Shown in pieces: positions 15,899 through 23,491 of a stretch of 35,374 nucleotides of DNA. The first letter of the stretch is position 1, and each line of letters opens with the position of its first letter. Under the pieces are notes generated by a model, which was not told the DNA's origin, did not search any database, and worked only from the letters and a program-made list of their open reading frames with translations. Made by a program: the position numbers and the translations under genes. Source of the stretch: Desulfobacteraceae bacterium (GTDB lineage: Bacteria > Desulfobacterota > Desulfobacteria > Desulfobacterales > SURF-7). The DNA is taken from positions 70,682-106,055 of the forward strand of contig QZKS01000088.1 in NCBI GenBank assembly GCA_003599865.1, given 5' to 3'.

Positions 15899-17671
15899 AT
15901 GAAAATTCTAGTGGTGGGAAGCGGCGGCAGAGAACATGCCCTTGTCTGGAAAATTGCCAAAAGTCCGAAAGTGAAAACAATCTTCTGTGCTCCCGGTAAT
16001 GCGGGTATTGCGGAGCTGGCCACGTGTATTCCAATCAATGCAGAGGATATTCATAGCCTTCTTGTATTTGCAAAAAAGGAAAACATTGATCTTACGGTTG
16101 TCGGTCCGGAAGCGCCCCTCGCCAATGGGATTGTGGATCTTTTCGAAGCGCAGGGATTGAAAACCTTTGGTGCTTCCAGAAAAGCGGCTGCGCTTGAGGC
16201 CAGCAAATCTTTTGCCAAAAAACTGATGAACAAGTATCATATTCCGACAGCCAAAGGACAAACCTTTACATCTCTTGCCAAGGCAAAAAAATATGTGAAT
16301 TCAACAGGCGCTCCTATTGTTGTAAAAGCCGATGGTCTGGCGGCCGGAAAAGGGGTCTTTGTCTGCACTACCGAAATCGAGGCCCATAAGGCATTGGATC
16401 AGATATTTACCCAAAAAGCGTTTGGTGATGCCGGTAAGCAGGTGGTGATTGAGGAGTGTTTAAGGGGAGAAGAGGCCTCATTTCTTGCTTTTACCGATGG
16501 AAAAACCGTTCTTCCCCTGCCGTCATCACAGGATCACAAAGCGATTTTTGATGATGACAAAGGCCCCAACACCGGTGGTATGGGGGCGTATTCTCCAGCT
16601 CCTGTTGTAACAGATCATATTCATCAGAAAATTATGAATGAGGTGATGATCCCAACTGTCCGGGCCATGGAAGCAGAAGGCAGAAAATATAAAGGAGTAC
16701 TGTATGCCGGCCTGATGATCGATAGGGACAGTATTCGCGTTCTGGAATTCAATGCACGGTTTGGTGACCCGGAGGCCCAGCCCCTGCTGATGCGTCTGAA
16801 AAGTGATATCATTCCGATTATGGAGGCAATATCCGAAGAGCGTCTTCATGAATGTACACTGGACATAGACACCCGGGCAACGGTCTGCGTAGTCATGGCT
16901 TCAGGAGGATATCCCGGGGCCTATCAGAAAGGGATGCCGATTTCCGGGCTCGACAAGGTAAAACGCATGCGGGATACCTATGTGTTTCATGCCGGAACCG
17001 GAAAAAAGAATGATACCATCATTGCTACCGGCGGCAGGGTGCTGGGAGTGACAGCCCTTGGTGATACCGTAGAAAAAGCCATTCAGAAATCATATTCGGC
17101 AACCGCGAAAATTGAATGGAAGGATGTTTACTTTCGCAAGGATATCGGCCGGAAGGCGGTGAAACGTTTATCCCGAAAGCCATTGGTGGGTATTGTCATG
17201 GGGAGTGACTCGGATCTTTCGGTGATGGAAGAAACCATGTCAGCCCTGCGTCAGTTCGGCGTTCCTTTTGAAATCACGGTGGCTTCTGCACACAGAAGTC
17301 CGGAACGGGCGGCAAAATACGCCACAACAGCCCGTGATCGCGGTTTGAAAGTAATTGTTGCCGCCGCCGGTCTTGCCGCCCATCTTGCCGGAAGTCTTGC
17401 CGCCCACACAACCTTGCCGGTCATTGGTGTTCCCATTAATGCATCGGCATTGCAGGGGTTCGATTCCCTGCTTTCCACCGTACAGATGCCGCCGGGTATA
17501 CCGGTTGCAACTGTTGCGATAGGCAAGCCAGGTGCCAGAAATGCCGGAATCCTGGCAGTGCAGATTCTGGCGGTTTCCGATCCGGACCTTGCCGCAATGC
17601 TGGACACCTTTAAGTCGGAAATGGCGGCACAGGTGGAGAAAAAAGCCGGGAAGCTTGAAAAGATTCAATAA
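15899..17671 (+). CDS. purD: PurD-PurE fusion: phosphoribosylamine--glycine ligase / N5-CAIR mutase
   Basis: 590 residues made of two complete purine-synthesis enzymes. Residues 1-425 are PurD (GAR synthetase): KILVVGSGGREHAL at the N-terminus, VVGPEAPLANGIVD (68-80), KADGLAAGKGV (143-153), the DDDKGPNTGGMGAYSPAP loop (218-235) and LEFNARFGDPEAQ (282-294). Residues 427-590 are a class I PurE: GIVMGSDSDLSVME (431-444), SAHRSPER (463-470) with the catalytic His465, AAAGLAAHLAGSLAAHTTLP (488-507) and LLSTVQMPPGIPVATVAIG (524-542). Only about ten basic residues (RKAVKRLSRK) link the halves, and there is no stop or frameshift between them. Steps 2 and 6 of IMP synthesis are thus in one chain. The ATG at 15899 follows GGAGG; a TTG at 15884 is rejected. 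No PurK is in the window. Confidence 0.96.
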   Translation: MKILVVGSGGREHALVWKIAKSPKVKTIFCAPGNAGIAELATCIPINAEDIHSLLVFAKKENIDLTVVGPEAPLANGIVDLFEAQGLKTFGASRKAAALEASKSFAKKLMNKYHIPTAKGQTFTSLAKAKKYVNSTGAPIVVKADGLAAGKGVFVCTTEIEAHKALDQIFTQKAFGDAGKQVVIEECLRGEEASFLAFTDGKTVLPLPSSQDHKAIFDDDKGPNTGGMGAYSPAPVVTDHIHQKIMNEVMIPTVRAMEAEGRKYKGVLYAGLMIDRDSIRVLEFNARFGDPEAQPLLMRLKSDIIPIMEAISEERLHECTLDIDTRATVCVVMASGGYPGAYQKGMPISGLDKVKRMRDTYVFHAGTGKKNDTIIATGGRVLGVTALGDTVEKAIQKSYSATAKIEWKDVYFRKDIGRKAVKRLSRKPLVGIVMGSDSDLSVMEETMSALRQFGVPFEITVASAHRSPERAAKYATTARDRGLKVIVAAAGLAAHLAGSLAAHTTLPVIGVPINASALQGFDSLLSTVQMPPGIPVATVAIGKPGARNAGILAVQILAVSDPDLAAMLDTFKSEMAAQVEKKAGKLEKIQ

Positions 17672-18317
17672 CATTATCAGGATTGACTCCCATTCTCCGC
17701 AGCCTGAATGGATAGAAAAGGCTGTGGAGGCCATTTTGAATGGTAACATTATTGTTTTTCCAACAAGTTGTCTATACGGCCTTGCAGCGGATGCATGGAA
17801 TCCGGTTGCCGTTCAAAAGATTTTTCAGGCAAAGCAACGCCCTGAAACGAATCCACTACTGGTGCTGGTAAAAAATCAAAAAGCCGTTGCTTCTCTTGTC
17901 AATACCATTCCTCCTGTCGCGGTTCTGCTGATGGAGAAATTCTGGCCGGGAAAACTGACCATTGTGTTTGAAGCAAAAGGAAGTCTACCCGGGACGCTTA
18001 CCGCCGGAACCGGCAAAATCGGTATCCGGATACCCGAACACAAGGTTGCTGCCGCACTTGTCAATGCGCTTGAAAACCCGATTACCGGAACCAGTGCGAA
18101 TTTATCTTCGGAGAAAGGATGTTCACACATCTCTGAACTTCATCCGGCAGTCGCCCGATACGCCAGTCTGATTCTGGATGCCGGACTCCTGAAGGGCGGT
18201 TTGGGATCCACAGTGATTGATGTGACGGTTACGCCGCCTGTAATCCTTCGGGAGGGAATGGTTTCTGCAAAGAAAATTCAACAGGTAGTTGAAACAGCGG
18301 GATTGGAATATGAATGA
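17655..18317 (+). CDS. Sua5/YciO/TsaC-type threonylcarbamoyl-AMP synthase
   Basis: About 220 residues from an inferred TTG at 17655 that overlaps the end of purD-purE by 17 bases. In this frame there is no ATG near the domain start, so TTG is the best candidate, but the ribosome site is poor. Family motifs: GNIIVFPTSCLYGLAADA (30-47, matching the PTETVYGLG core), KQRPETNPLLVLV (60-72, matching KxRxxxxPL), FWPGKLTIVF, GIRIPEH, PITGTSANLSSEKG and STVIDVT with LREGMV. The protein should make threonylcarbamoyl-AMP from threonine, bicarbonate and ATP for the t6A base at position 37 of ANN-decoding tRNAs. It may instead be a YciO-like paralogue. It has the short TsaC form without the Sua5 C-terminal domain. 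Confidence 0.9.
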   Translation: MKRFNNIIRIDSHSPQPEWIEKAVEAILNGNIIVFPTSCLYGLAADAWNPVAVQKIFQAKQRPETNPLLVLVKNQKAVASLVNTIPPVAVLLMEKFWPGKLTIVFEAKGSLPGTLTAGTGKIGIRIPEHKVAAALVNALENPITGTSANLSSEKGCSHISELHPAVARYASLILDAGLLKGGLGSTVIDVTVTPPVILREGMVSAKKIQQVVETAGLEYE

Positions 18318-18356
18318 TGCTTTAAAAGCCGGATGATGACAGGGATGGTACATTTG

Positions 18357-18386
18357 AAAAGGCCGGCACGGAAAATAGTACCGGCC
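18357..18386 (-). terminator. Hairpin terminator of the porin gene
   Basis: A stem of about 9 bp with one mismatch (GGCCGG at 18361-18366 pairs with CCGGCC at 18381-18386) is followed on the minus strand by TTTT. It lies 18 bases after the porin stop codon. The U-tract is short. Confidence 0.6.
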
Positions 18387-18404
18387 ATCGTGAAACCGGA
18401 GCGG

Positions 18405-19121
18405 TTAAAAAGCGTATGACGCTCCTGCTCCGCCATATACATCCACATCCTGTTCCGGGAGTACGTCATCATCAAAGGTATCCGTATAGGCGATAAAACC
18501 GTTAACAGACAGTGCTTCGGTAACCGCGTATCCAAGCCCCAGTGAAACGTTATAATCATGAAGCCCGCTGTCTGTGCCGGCCGACATGTCTTCTCCTGCA
18601 TAACCCGCTGTGAAGCCGATATCCATGCTTAGTTTCTCGATAATTTCTCTGCTGTACCCGATATTCCAGCTGATATAGTAATCTTCTACCTCGTCGAAAT
18701 CATAATATACAGTGATACCTGTGCTGAATCCGTCAAGTGGCGTGATGCTGATGCCGCCATATACCTCACGCGTTCCTTGTCCGCCGGCCGGAAATAAATA
18801 TTCAATATATCCGAAAGACAAAGAAACAGACTTGATTTCCATTCCATATGAGAAGGTCAGATCGATTTCGGAAAACTCTCTGTCATCGAGGGTGTTGTTA
18901 TAATCATCAATGTCTATATTCCCCCAGACATTCAAACCAAATCCTCCCTTTGTCACATCCAGAGAGGGCTGAACAACCATACCATCGTTGAATGTAATTC
19001 CTCTCCATACATAGGCGGAGTTTACATCCGTACCAAATGAAGCATCCGCTGCAATCCCATTTCCGACAAAAATTCCTGATAGAACGGTTATAAAAAGTGC
19101 CAAACAAACAAACTTCTTCAT
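18405..19121 (-). CDS. TorF-type putative outer-membrane porin
   Basis: 238 residues from ATG 19121, preceded by AAGGAGAAAG; upstream in-frame starts are rejected because MKKFVCLALFITVLSGIFVG opens a clean signal peptide (cleavage near GIA-AD). The mature part starts with FGTDVNSAYVWRGITFNDG, VVQPSLDVTKGGFGLNVWGN, which is the Gcw_chp/TorF signature (SxYVxRGxS...QPxLD...GfxxgvWgSn). It continues as alternating polar and hydrophobic strands and ends in YGGAGASYAF with a terminal Phe, as expected for a barrel inserted by the BAM machinery. Substrate unknown. A -24/-12 promoter at 19252-19267 suggests control by sigma-54 and an enhancer-binding activator. It has its own terminator. Confidence 0.9.
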   Translation of the reverse strand: MKKFVCLALFITVLSGIFVGNGIAADASFGTDVNSAYVWRGITFNDGMVVQPSLDVTKGGFGLNVWGNIDIDDYNNTLDDREFSEIDLTFSYGMEIKSVSLSFGYIEYLFPAGGQGTREVYGGISITPLDGFSTGITVYYDFDEVEDYYISWNIGYSREIIEKLSMDIGFTAGYAGEDMSAGTDSGLHDYNVSLGLGYAVTEALSVNGFIAYTDTFDDDVLPEQDVDVYGGAGASYAF

Positions 19122-19251
19122 GAACTTTCTCCTTATAATATTGATAAAAGTTGATACTGCTTCTGTTTTTGGGCGATAGACAACTGATTCCGTTTCCGTA
19201 TTGTTTGAACCTCCTTTCTCTTTAGAGTTGATGTTTCTGTTTTTTGGATAT

Positions 19252-19267
19252 TGCATTGGATGTGCCA
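19252..19267 (-). promoter_or_regulatory. Candidate sigma-54 (-24/-12) promoter of the porin gene
   Basis: On the minus strand TGGCACATCCAATGCA has the exact -24 element TGGCAC (19262-19267), an ATGCA -12 element (19252-19256) and the required 10 bases between GG and GC. Only one base of the -12 element differs from TTGCA. It leaves a leader of about 120 bases before the porin ATG. Confidence 0.6.
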
Positions 19268-19659
19268 ACGGATTAAGGTCATTGTTTTAGATTATATGTA
19301 TTTATATTTTAGGTGGTTAATATGTTTTAACGTTTTGATGATCCAAAATGACGAACAATATATATTTCATTTTTGTATATTAAATATTATAAAAATACAT
19401 TTATGTGAAAAAGCGTGACCCGAATTGATCAAAAGTGTTCACAGCGGATGGGTTACAGGCCATCGGATTCAAATGGGAGTTGCTTCAGGCAATTGCATGT
19501 CATTTTAAGATTGTTGCTACTATTGACTTTTTGGGTTTCTTATGAAACTATACCCAGTCGATTCGGTAATTGGAATCCAGGGTTTTCTTGAAATAATATA
19601 TTATATATTTCAATAGATTATGTTTTTTTAATATATTTTCCGGATGAAGGAGTAGGTTC
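19268..19659. other. Intergenic region between the porin and rnfB
   Basis: About 390 bases of AT-rich divergent promoter region without a convincing gene on either strand. It would hold upstream activator sites for the sigma-54 promoter at 19252 and the promoter of rnfB. I found no TGT-N10-ACA NifA site. A 22-base AT-rich inverted repeat with 6-bp arms (GAAATA...TATTTC, 19590-19611) lies about 50-70 bases before the rnfB start, and a weak TTGACT lies near 19523. Confidence 0.4.
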
Positions 19660-21795
19660 ATGTCGGCACTCATCGTAATGGGGACTCTTGGCGTTATCAT
19701 TGGTATTGGTTTGGCGTTGGCCTCTAAAATATTTTACGTATATGTTGATCCATTGGTATTGGCGGTCGAGGCGGCCTTGCCTGGTGCAAACTGCGGCGGA
19801 TGTGGAATGCCGGGCTGCTCCTCCAATGCGGAAGCGATTGTGGCCGGTAAGGCGGCACCCAATTCCTGCGTTGCAGGCAGCGCTGAGCTGGCGGAAACTA
19901 TCGCCGCTCTTCTGGGAGTATCCATTGAAGCCAAAGAACCGGACATCGCTCTTCCCGGCTGTACATACGGGCCGGATAAGGCGGATTTGAAATATCGATA
20001 TGATGGAATACATGACTGCCGTGCTGTTTCGTTATTAAGCGGCGGAATGAAGGTTTGCCATGTGGGCTGCCTTGGACTGGGAACCTGTGCCAGAGCATGC
20101 CCATTTGGTGCCATTCATATGGGGCCGGAAGGATTGCCGGTTGTGGATGAAAAAAAATGCACCGGGTGTGGCACCTGCGAACGGGTTTGCCCGAAACATA
20201 TCATTACCCTTTCTTCCATAACCAGAAGGATTATCCGGGAATATACGACGGATGACTGCACCACACCATGTCAGCGGCAATGTCCGGCCGGAATCAACAT
20301 TCGGGAATATATTCATCAGATTGCAATCGGTGATTACAACCGGGCTGTTCAGGTGATCAAAGAGCGGAATCCTTTTCCAACCGTGATCGGCAGAATCTGT
20401 CCCCGTCCATGCGAAACAGACTGCCGGCGGAAACATATTGATGAGGCCGTGTCCATCAATGCATTGAAACGGTTTGTTGCCGATTATGAACGGGAAAACA
20501 AGAATCGGGTTTTACCATTCAAAGCGCCTTCTACGGATCGCAAGCTTGCGGTTATCGGAGGAGGAATGGAAGGATTGTCCACAGCATTTTTTAGTGCCAG
20601 ACTCGGACATGAACCAACCGTATTTGAGGCCACATCTCAGCTTGGAGGGCTTCTTCGGACGGCTATCGCAAGAAATCGGCTGCCGCTTGAGATTCTGGAT
20701 TGGGATATTGAAGGTGTTCTTGAAATGGGCGTCAAGGTTCAGACTGGAAAGGCCCTTGGAAAAGATTTTACTATCAGTACACTGCTTGCAGATGGCTTTG
20801 AAGCCGTATTTCTGGCCTCCGGAGGATGGGACAATCGTCTTGCCAGAGGCACCGGATCGGATATTGAGTCGTCGATTCCCGGCACCTATTTGCTGATTGA
20901 TCTGTTGAAAAACAATGCGGCATCTGAAACGGAAATTCCGATACAAGACAACGTGGTCATCGCAGGAGGCGGAAAATCTGCATATGATGCGGCAAAAATC
21001 TGTAAGGACCGGGGTGCAAAAGAGGTTACCATACTGCAGAGAGGTGTTTTTCCGGATGATCCGGAAGATCTGGACACCTTACAAAAGCTGGGGGTAAGGG
21101 TTATCGGAAATTCCGGAATCTGCAGCCTGAAAGGAACAGATGATCGTTTGGAGTCGCTGGCGTATGCGGATTTGTCGGATCTTACTCGTACCGCCATCCC
21201 GGTAAACGTTCTTTTCCTTGCATCCGGTCGTTTCCCGGAATTGATTTTTGTGAAAATCAAACCCGAAGAGAGTAAAGAGCCTGAAATGAACGGTCCGGTC
21301 GCATGGGAGGGGATTTCTCCCTATAAGCAGCCGGCCTATAAGGAAGAAATCGGTCTGCTATCGGAAGGTGATCCGATTACCGACATGAGTGCTGCGATTA
21401 AGGCGATTGCGTCTGGAAGAAGGGGTGCTGTTTCCCTTCATAAGGTGATGTATGAACTGGATCTGGAACTTTCAGCAAATGTACTGACACCGAATTTTCC
21501 TGTGCAGGATGTAGATCACCTTGATCATGTGATTGCAACACCTCGTCAAATCATGCGGATTGAAAAAATAAACAATGCAGAAGAACAGGAAATCGAAAAG
21601 GGCCTTGATGAAAATATGGCAAAAGCGGAAGCGGATCGCTGCCTGCAATGCGGTCTGATCTGCTATAAGCAAACGGAATCGACCATTGCACCTGCTCATT
21701 TATTTACCACAGCCGATATTCCAGAATCTTCCTTTTCCGGAACAGAATGGAAGGCGGCAAAGATTTCGTCATCTGATGTCAACCGGATACACTAG
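19660..21795 (+). CDS. rnfB: RnfB fused to a GltD-like flavoprotein domain
   Basis: 711 residues, against ~190-330 for ordinary RnfB. Residues 1-25 are a membrane anchor. Residues 43-70 hold the Fe-S domain NCGGCGMPGC (C45, C48, C53, then C70). Ferredoxin-type clusters follow: C133, C137, C143, C147 (CLGLGTCARACPFGAI) and C167, C170, C173, C177 (CTGCGTCERVCP). From about residue 195 the chain becomes like the small subunit of glutamate synthase: CTTPCQRQCPAGINIREYI, IGRICPRPCETDC (245-255), an FAD-type GxGxxG at 300-305, a second dinucleotide motif VVIAGGGKSAYDAA (432-445) and a C-terminal Cys group near 661-668. The Rnf complex couples ferredoxin and NAD redox to ion pumping, and RnfB carries electrons. 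The added half could let this subunit exchange electrons with a pyridine nucleotide. Ribosome site GAAGGAG. No rnfA, C, D, E or G is in the window. Confidence 0.9.
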   Translation: MSALIVMGTLGVIIGIGLALASKIFYVYVDPLVLAVEAALPGANCGGCGMPGCSSNAEAIVAGKAAPNSCVAGSAELAETIAALLGVSIEAKEPDIALPGCTYGPDKADLKYRYDGIHDCRAVSLLSGGMKVCHVGCLGLGTCARACPFGAIHMGPEGLPVVDEKKCTGCGTCERVCPKHIITLSSITRRIIREYTTDDCTTPCQRQCPAGINIREYIHQIAIGDYNRAVQVIKERNPFPTVIGRICPRPCETDCRRKHIDEAVSINALKRFVADYERENKNRVLPFKAPSTDRKLAVIGGGMEGLSTAFFSARLGHEPTVFEATSQLGGLLRTAIARNRLPLEILDWDIEGVLEMGVKVQTGKALGKDFTISTLLADGFEAVFLASGGWDNRLARGTGSDIESSIPGTYLLIDLLKNNAASETEIPIQDNVVIAGGGKSAYDAAKICKDRGAKEVTILQRGVFPDDPEDLDTLQKLGVRVIGNSGICSLKGTDDRLESLAYADLSDLTRTAIPVNVLFLASGRFPELIFVKIKPEESKEPEMNGPVAWEGISPYKQPAYKEEIGLLSEGDPITDMSAAIKAIASGRRGAVSLHKVMYELDLELSANVLTPNFPVQDVDHLDHVIATPRQIMRIEKINNAEEQEIEKGLDENMAKAEADRCLQCGLICYKQTESTIAPAHLFTTADIPESSFSGTEWKAAKISSSDVNRIH

Positions 21796-21823
21796 AACTT
21801 GAAATTGGCGAAAGGAGATCTCA

Positions 21824-22276
21824 TTGGCAACCGAAGACGGGATTGTCATTAGACTTGAAACAAAGACAGCATGGGTGAAAACCAAAAAATCCAGTGCATG
21901 TGAGTCCTGTGCCTCTCGAAAGTCGTGTAATGTAATGGGCGGTGGTGATGAAATGGAGGTGGAGGTCATCAACTCAGCCGGAGCAGCTATCGGGGATCAG
22001 GTTGTCATCAGTTTTGAAACAGCATCCCTTTTAAAGGCTACATTTTTATTATATGTTTTTCCAATCCTGTGCATGTTTGCAGGTGCTGTAATCGGTCAGG
22101 AAGTTGCCGTTCAGATTCAGCTCGGTGCTTCCGTATCGTCGGCTGTTTTCGGGTTTCTTTTTTTTCTGATTTCAATCGTTTTTATACGGGTAAAAGCGAA
22201 CAAAATGGGAAGGCAGGATCGATATCGTCCCCGCATTATTCGTATCAAGAAGCCGATGCGCTCAAATTCTTCCTGA
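21824..22276 (+). CDS. RseC/MucC family protein
   Basis: 150 residues from a TTG at 21824, supported by AAAGGAG six bases upstream. The N-terminal soluble part begins MATEDGIVIRLETKTAWVKT and holds a Cys group CESCASRKSC (C26, C29, C35), then MEVEVINSAGAAIGDQVVIS; two membrane helices follow (about 72-92 and 103-122) and a basic C-terminus. This order is that of the RseC/MucC family (PF04246 type). In E. coli RseC helps the Rsx (Rnf-like) complex keep SoxR reduced; in anaerobes the gene often accompanies rnf genes. Here it lies 28 bases after the RnfB fusion, clearly the same operon, so it probably assists that redox protein at the inner membrane. It converges on the KamA-like gene with only 14 bases between stops. 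Confidence 0.88.
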   Translation: MATEDGIVIRLETKTAWVKTKKSSACESCASRKSCNVMGGGDEMEVEVINSAGAAIGDQVVISFETASLLKATFLLYVFPILCMFAGAVIGQEVAVQIQLGASVSSAVFGFLFFLISIVFIRVKANKMGRQDRYRPRIIRIKKPMRSNSS

Positions 22277-22290
22277 GGGTATATTCTTTT

Positions 22291-23331
22291 CTAAGCATCC
22301 GGATATTCAAATAGTTCCCCCCTGTAATTGCGCACAATATGTCTGTCATGGTTTGATTGATCAATATAATTGCATTGAAGCGGTACTTTCCCTCCCCCTT
22401 TTGGAAGGTCAATCATATACCGGGGGATGCATAAACCCGATATGTTTCCTTGCAGATATTCCAGAATTTTTAGACCGGTTTGTATGGGGACCCTGAAATG
22501 ATGGGTTCCCTGTACAGGGTCTGGATGATGAATGTAGTATGGTTTGACCCGAATTTGTACCAGTTTCCGCATCAGTTCCTTCATGATATGAGGGGAATCA
22601 TTTACCCCTTTTAATAAAACAGTCTGGCAGCCAAGTGGAATACCCACGTCGGCGAGAATGGAACAAGCTCTTTGGGACTCTGGTGTGATTTCATCCGGAT
22701 GGTTAAAGTGTGTATTGAGATAAATCGGATGGTATTTTCGGATGGTCTCCGCCAGATCATCGGTGATCCGCTGCGGGAGCACACAGGGAATTCTGCTATG
22801 GATTCTAATGATTTCAACATGCTGTATTTTTTTTATTTGCTTCAGGATGTTATCCAGTGTGTTATCGTTCAGCATGAGAGGATCGCCACCGGATAAAATG
22901 ACATCCCGGATTTGTTGATGATCACGTATGTAGGCAATCCCTTTTTCGATTGAACTCTCGTGTTGGGGAAGGTGTCGTCCGATTCTTCTTTTGCGCATAC
23001 AGTACCGGCAATACATGGCGCACTGATTTGAAACCAGGAATACAACACGGTCCGGGTATCGGTGAATCAGGTTGGGTGTTGGCGACTGAAGCTCTTCATA
23101 CAGAGGGTCGTCTTTCAGTGAACTGTTTTCAAGTTCTCTGATATCCGGAACCGCCTGTTTCCATAACCCATCCCCATGTTTTTTGATCAAGGAGAGATAG
23201 TGCGGCGTGATCTTCATCGGATATTTTTCGATGACCCGGTCGATATGATTTTCATCGATTGAAAAATGTTCCGCAAGCTGGATACGGCTTGTGATGCTGT
23301 TGTGGTTTATGTATGGGCCTTTAGGCATCAT
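22291..23331 (-). CDS. KamA family radical SAM protein (lysine 2,3-aminomutase-like)
   Basis: 346 residues from the ATG at 23331; an adjacent ATG (23328) and an upstream in-frame TTG (23352) are alternatives and no clear ribosome site is visible. The radical SAM cluster motif is CAMYCRYC (C104, C108, C111), followed by ILSGGDPLML. Comparison by memory with clostridial lysine 2,3-aminomutase shows the PLP lysine retained (PKGGGKVP, K315) and both Asp that bind lysine (D271 in HHPDPVQGTHHF, D308 in YMIDLP). The enzyme should therefore interconvert L-alpha- and L-beta-lysine, free or on elongation factor P (EpmB). The length resembles EpmB, but the GGGK motif is more KamA-like. No ablB acetyltransferase, efp or epmA is nearby. 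Confidence 0.87.
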   Translation of the reverse strand: MMPKGPYINHNSITSRIQLAEHFSIDENHIDRVIEKYPMKITPHYLSLIKKHGDGLWKQAVPDIRELENSSLKDDPLYEELQSPTPNLIHRYPDRVVFLVSNQCAMYCRYCMRKRRIGRHLPQHESSIEKGIAYIRDHQQIRDVILSGGDPLMLNDNTLDNILKQIKKIQHVEIIRIHSRIPCVLPQRITDDLAETIRKYHPIYLNTHFNHPDEITPESQRACSILADVGIPLGCQTVLLKGVNDSPHIMKELMRKLVQIRVKPYYIHHPDPVQGTHHFRVPIQTGLKILEYLQGNISGLCIPRYMIDLPKGGGKVPLQCNYIDQSNHDRHIVRNYRGELFEYPDA

Positions 23332-23491
23332 GTTTTTTTTCGATATACACAATATTGATCAATTGAATGTATTGATAAAGAATTTTCCTACGACATTAAT
23401 TTTTATTGTAATCCCATATCTCCATAAACGAGGCAACAAAAGATCGGATACAAGCGGTTATTTTTTCAAACCAAATGATGCCGCCTTGAAG

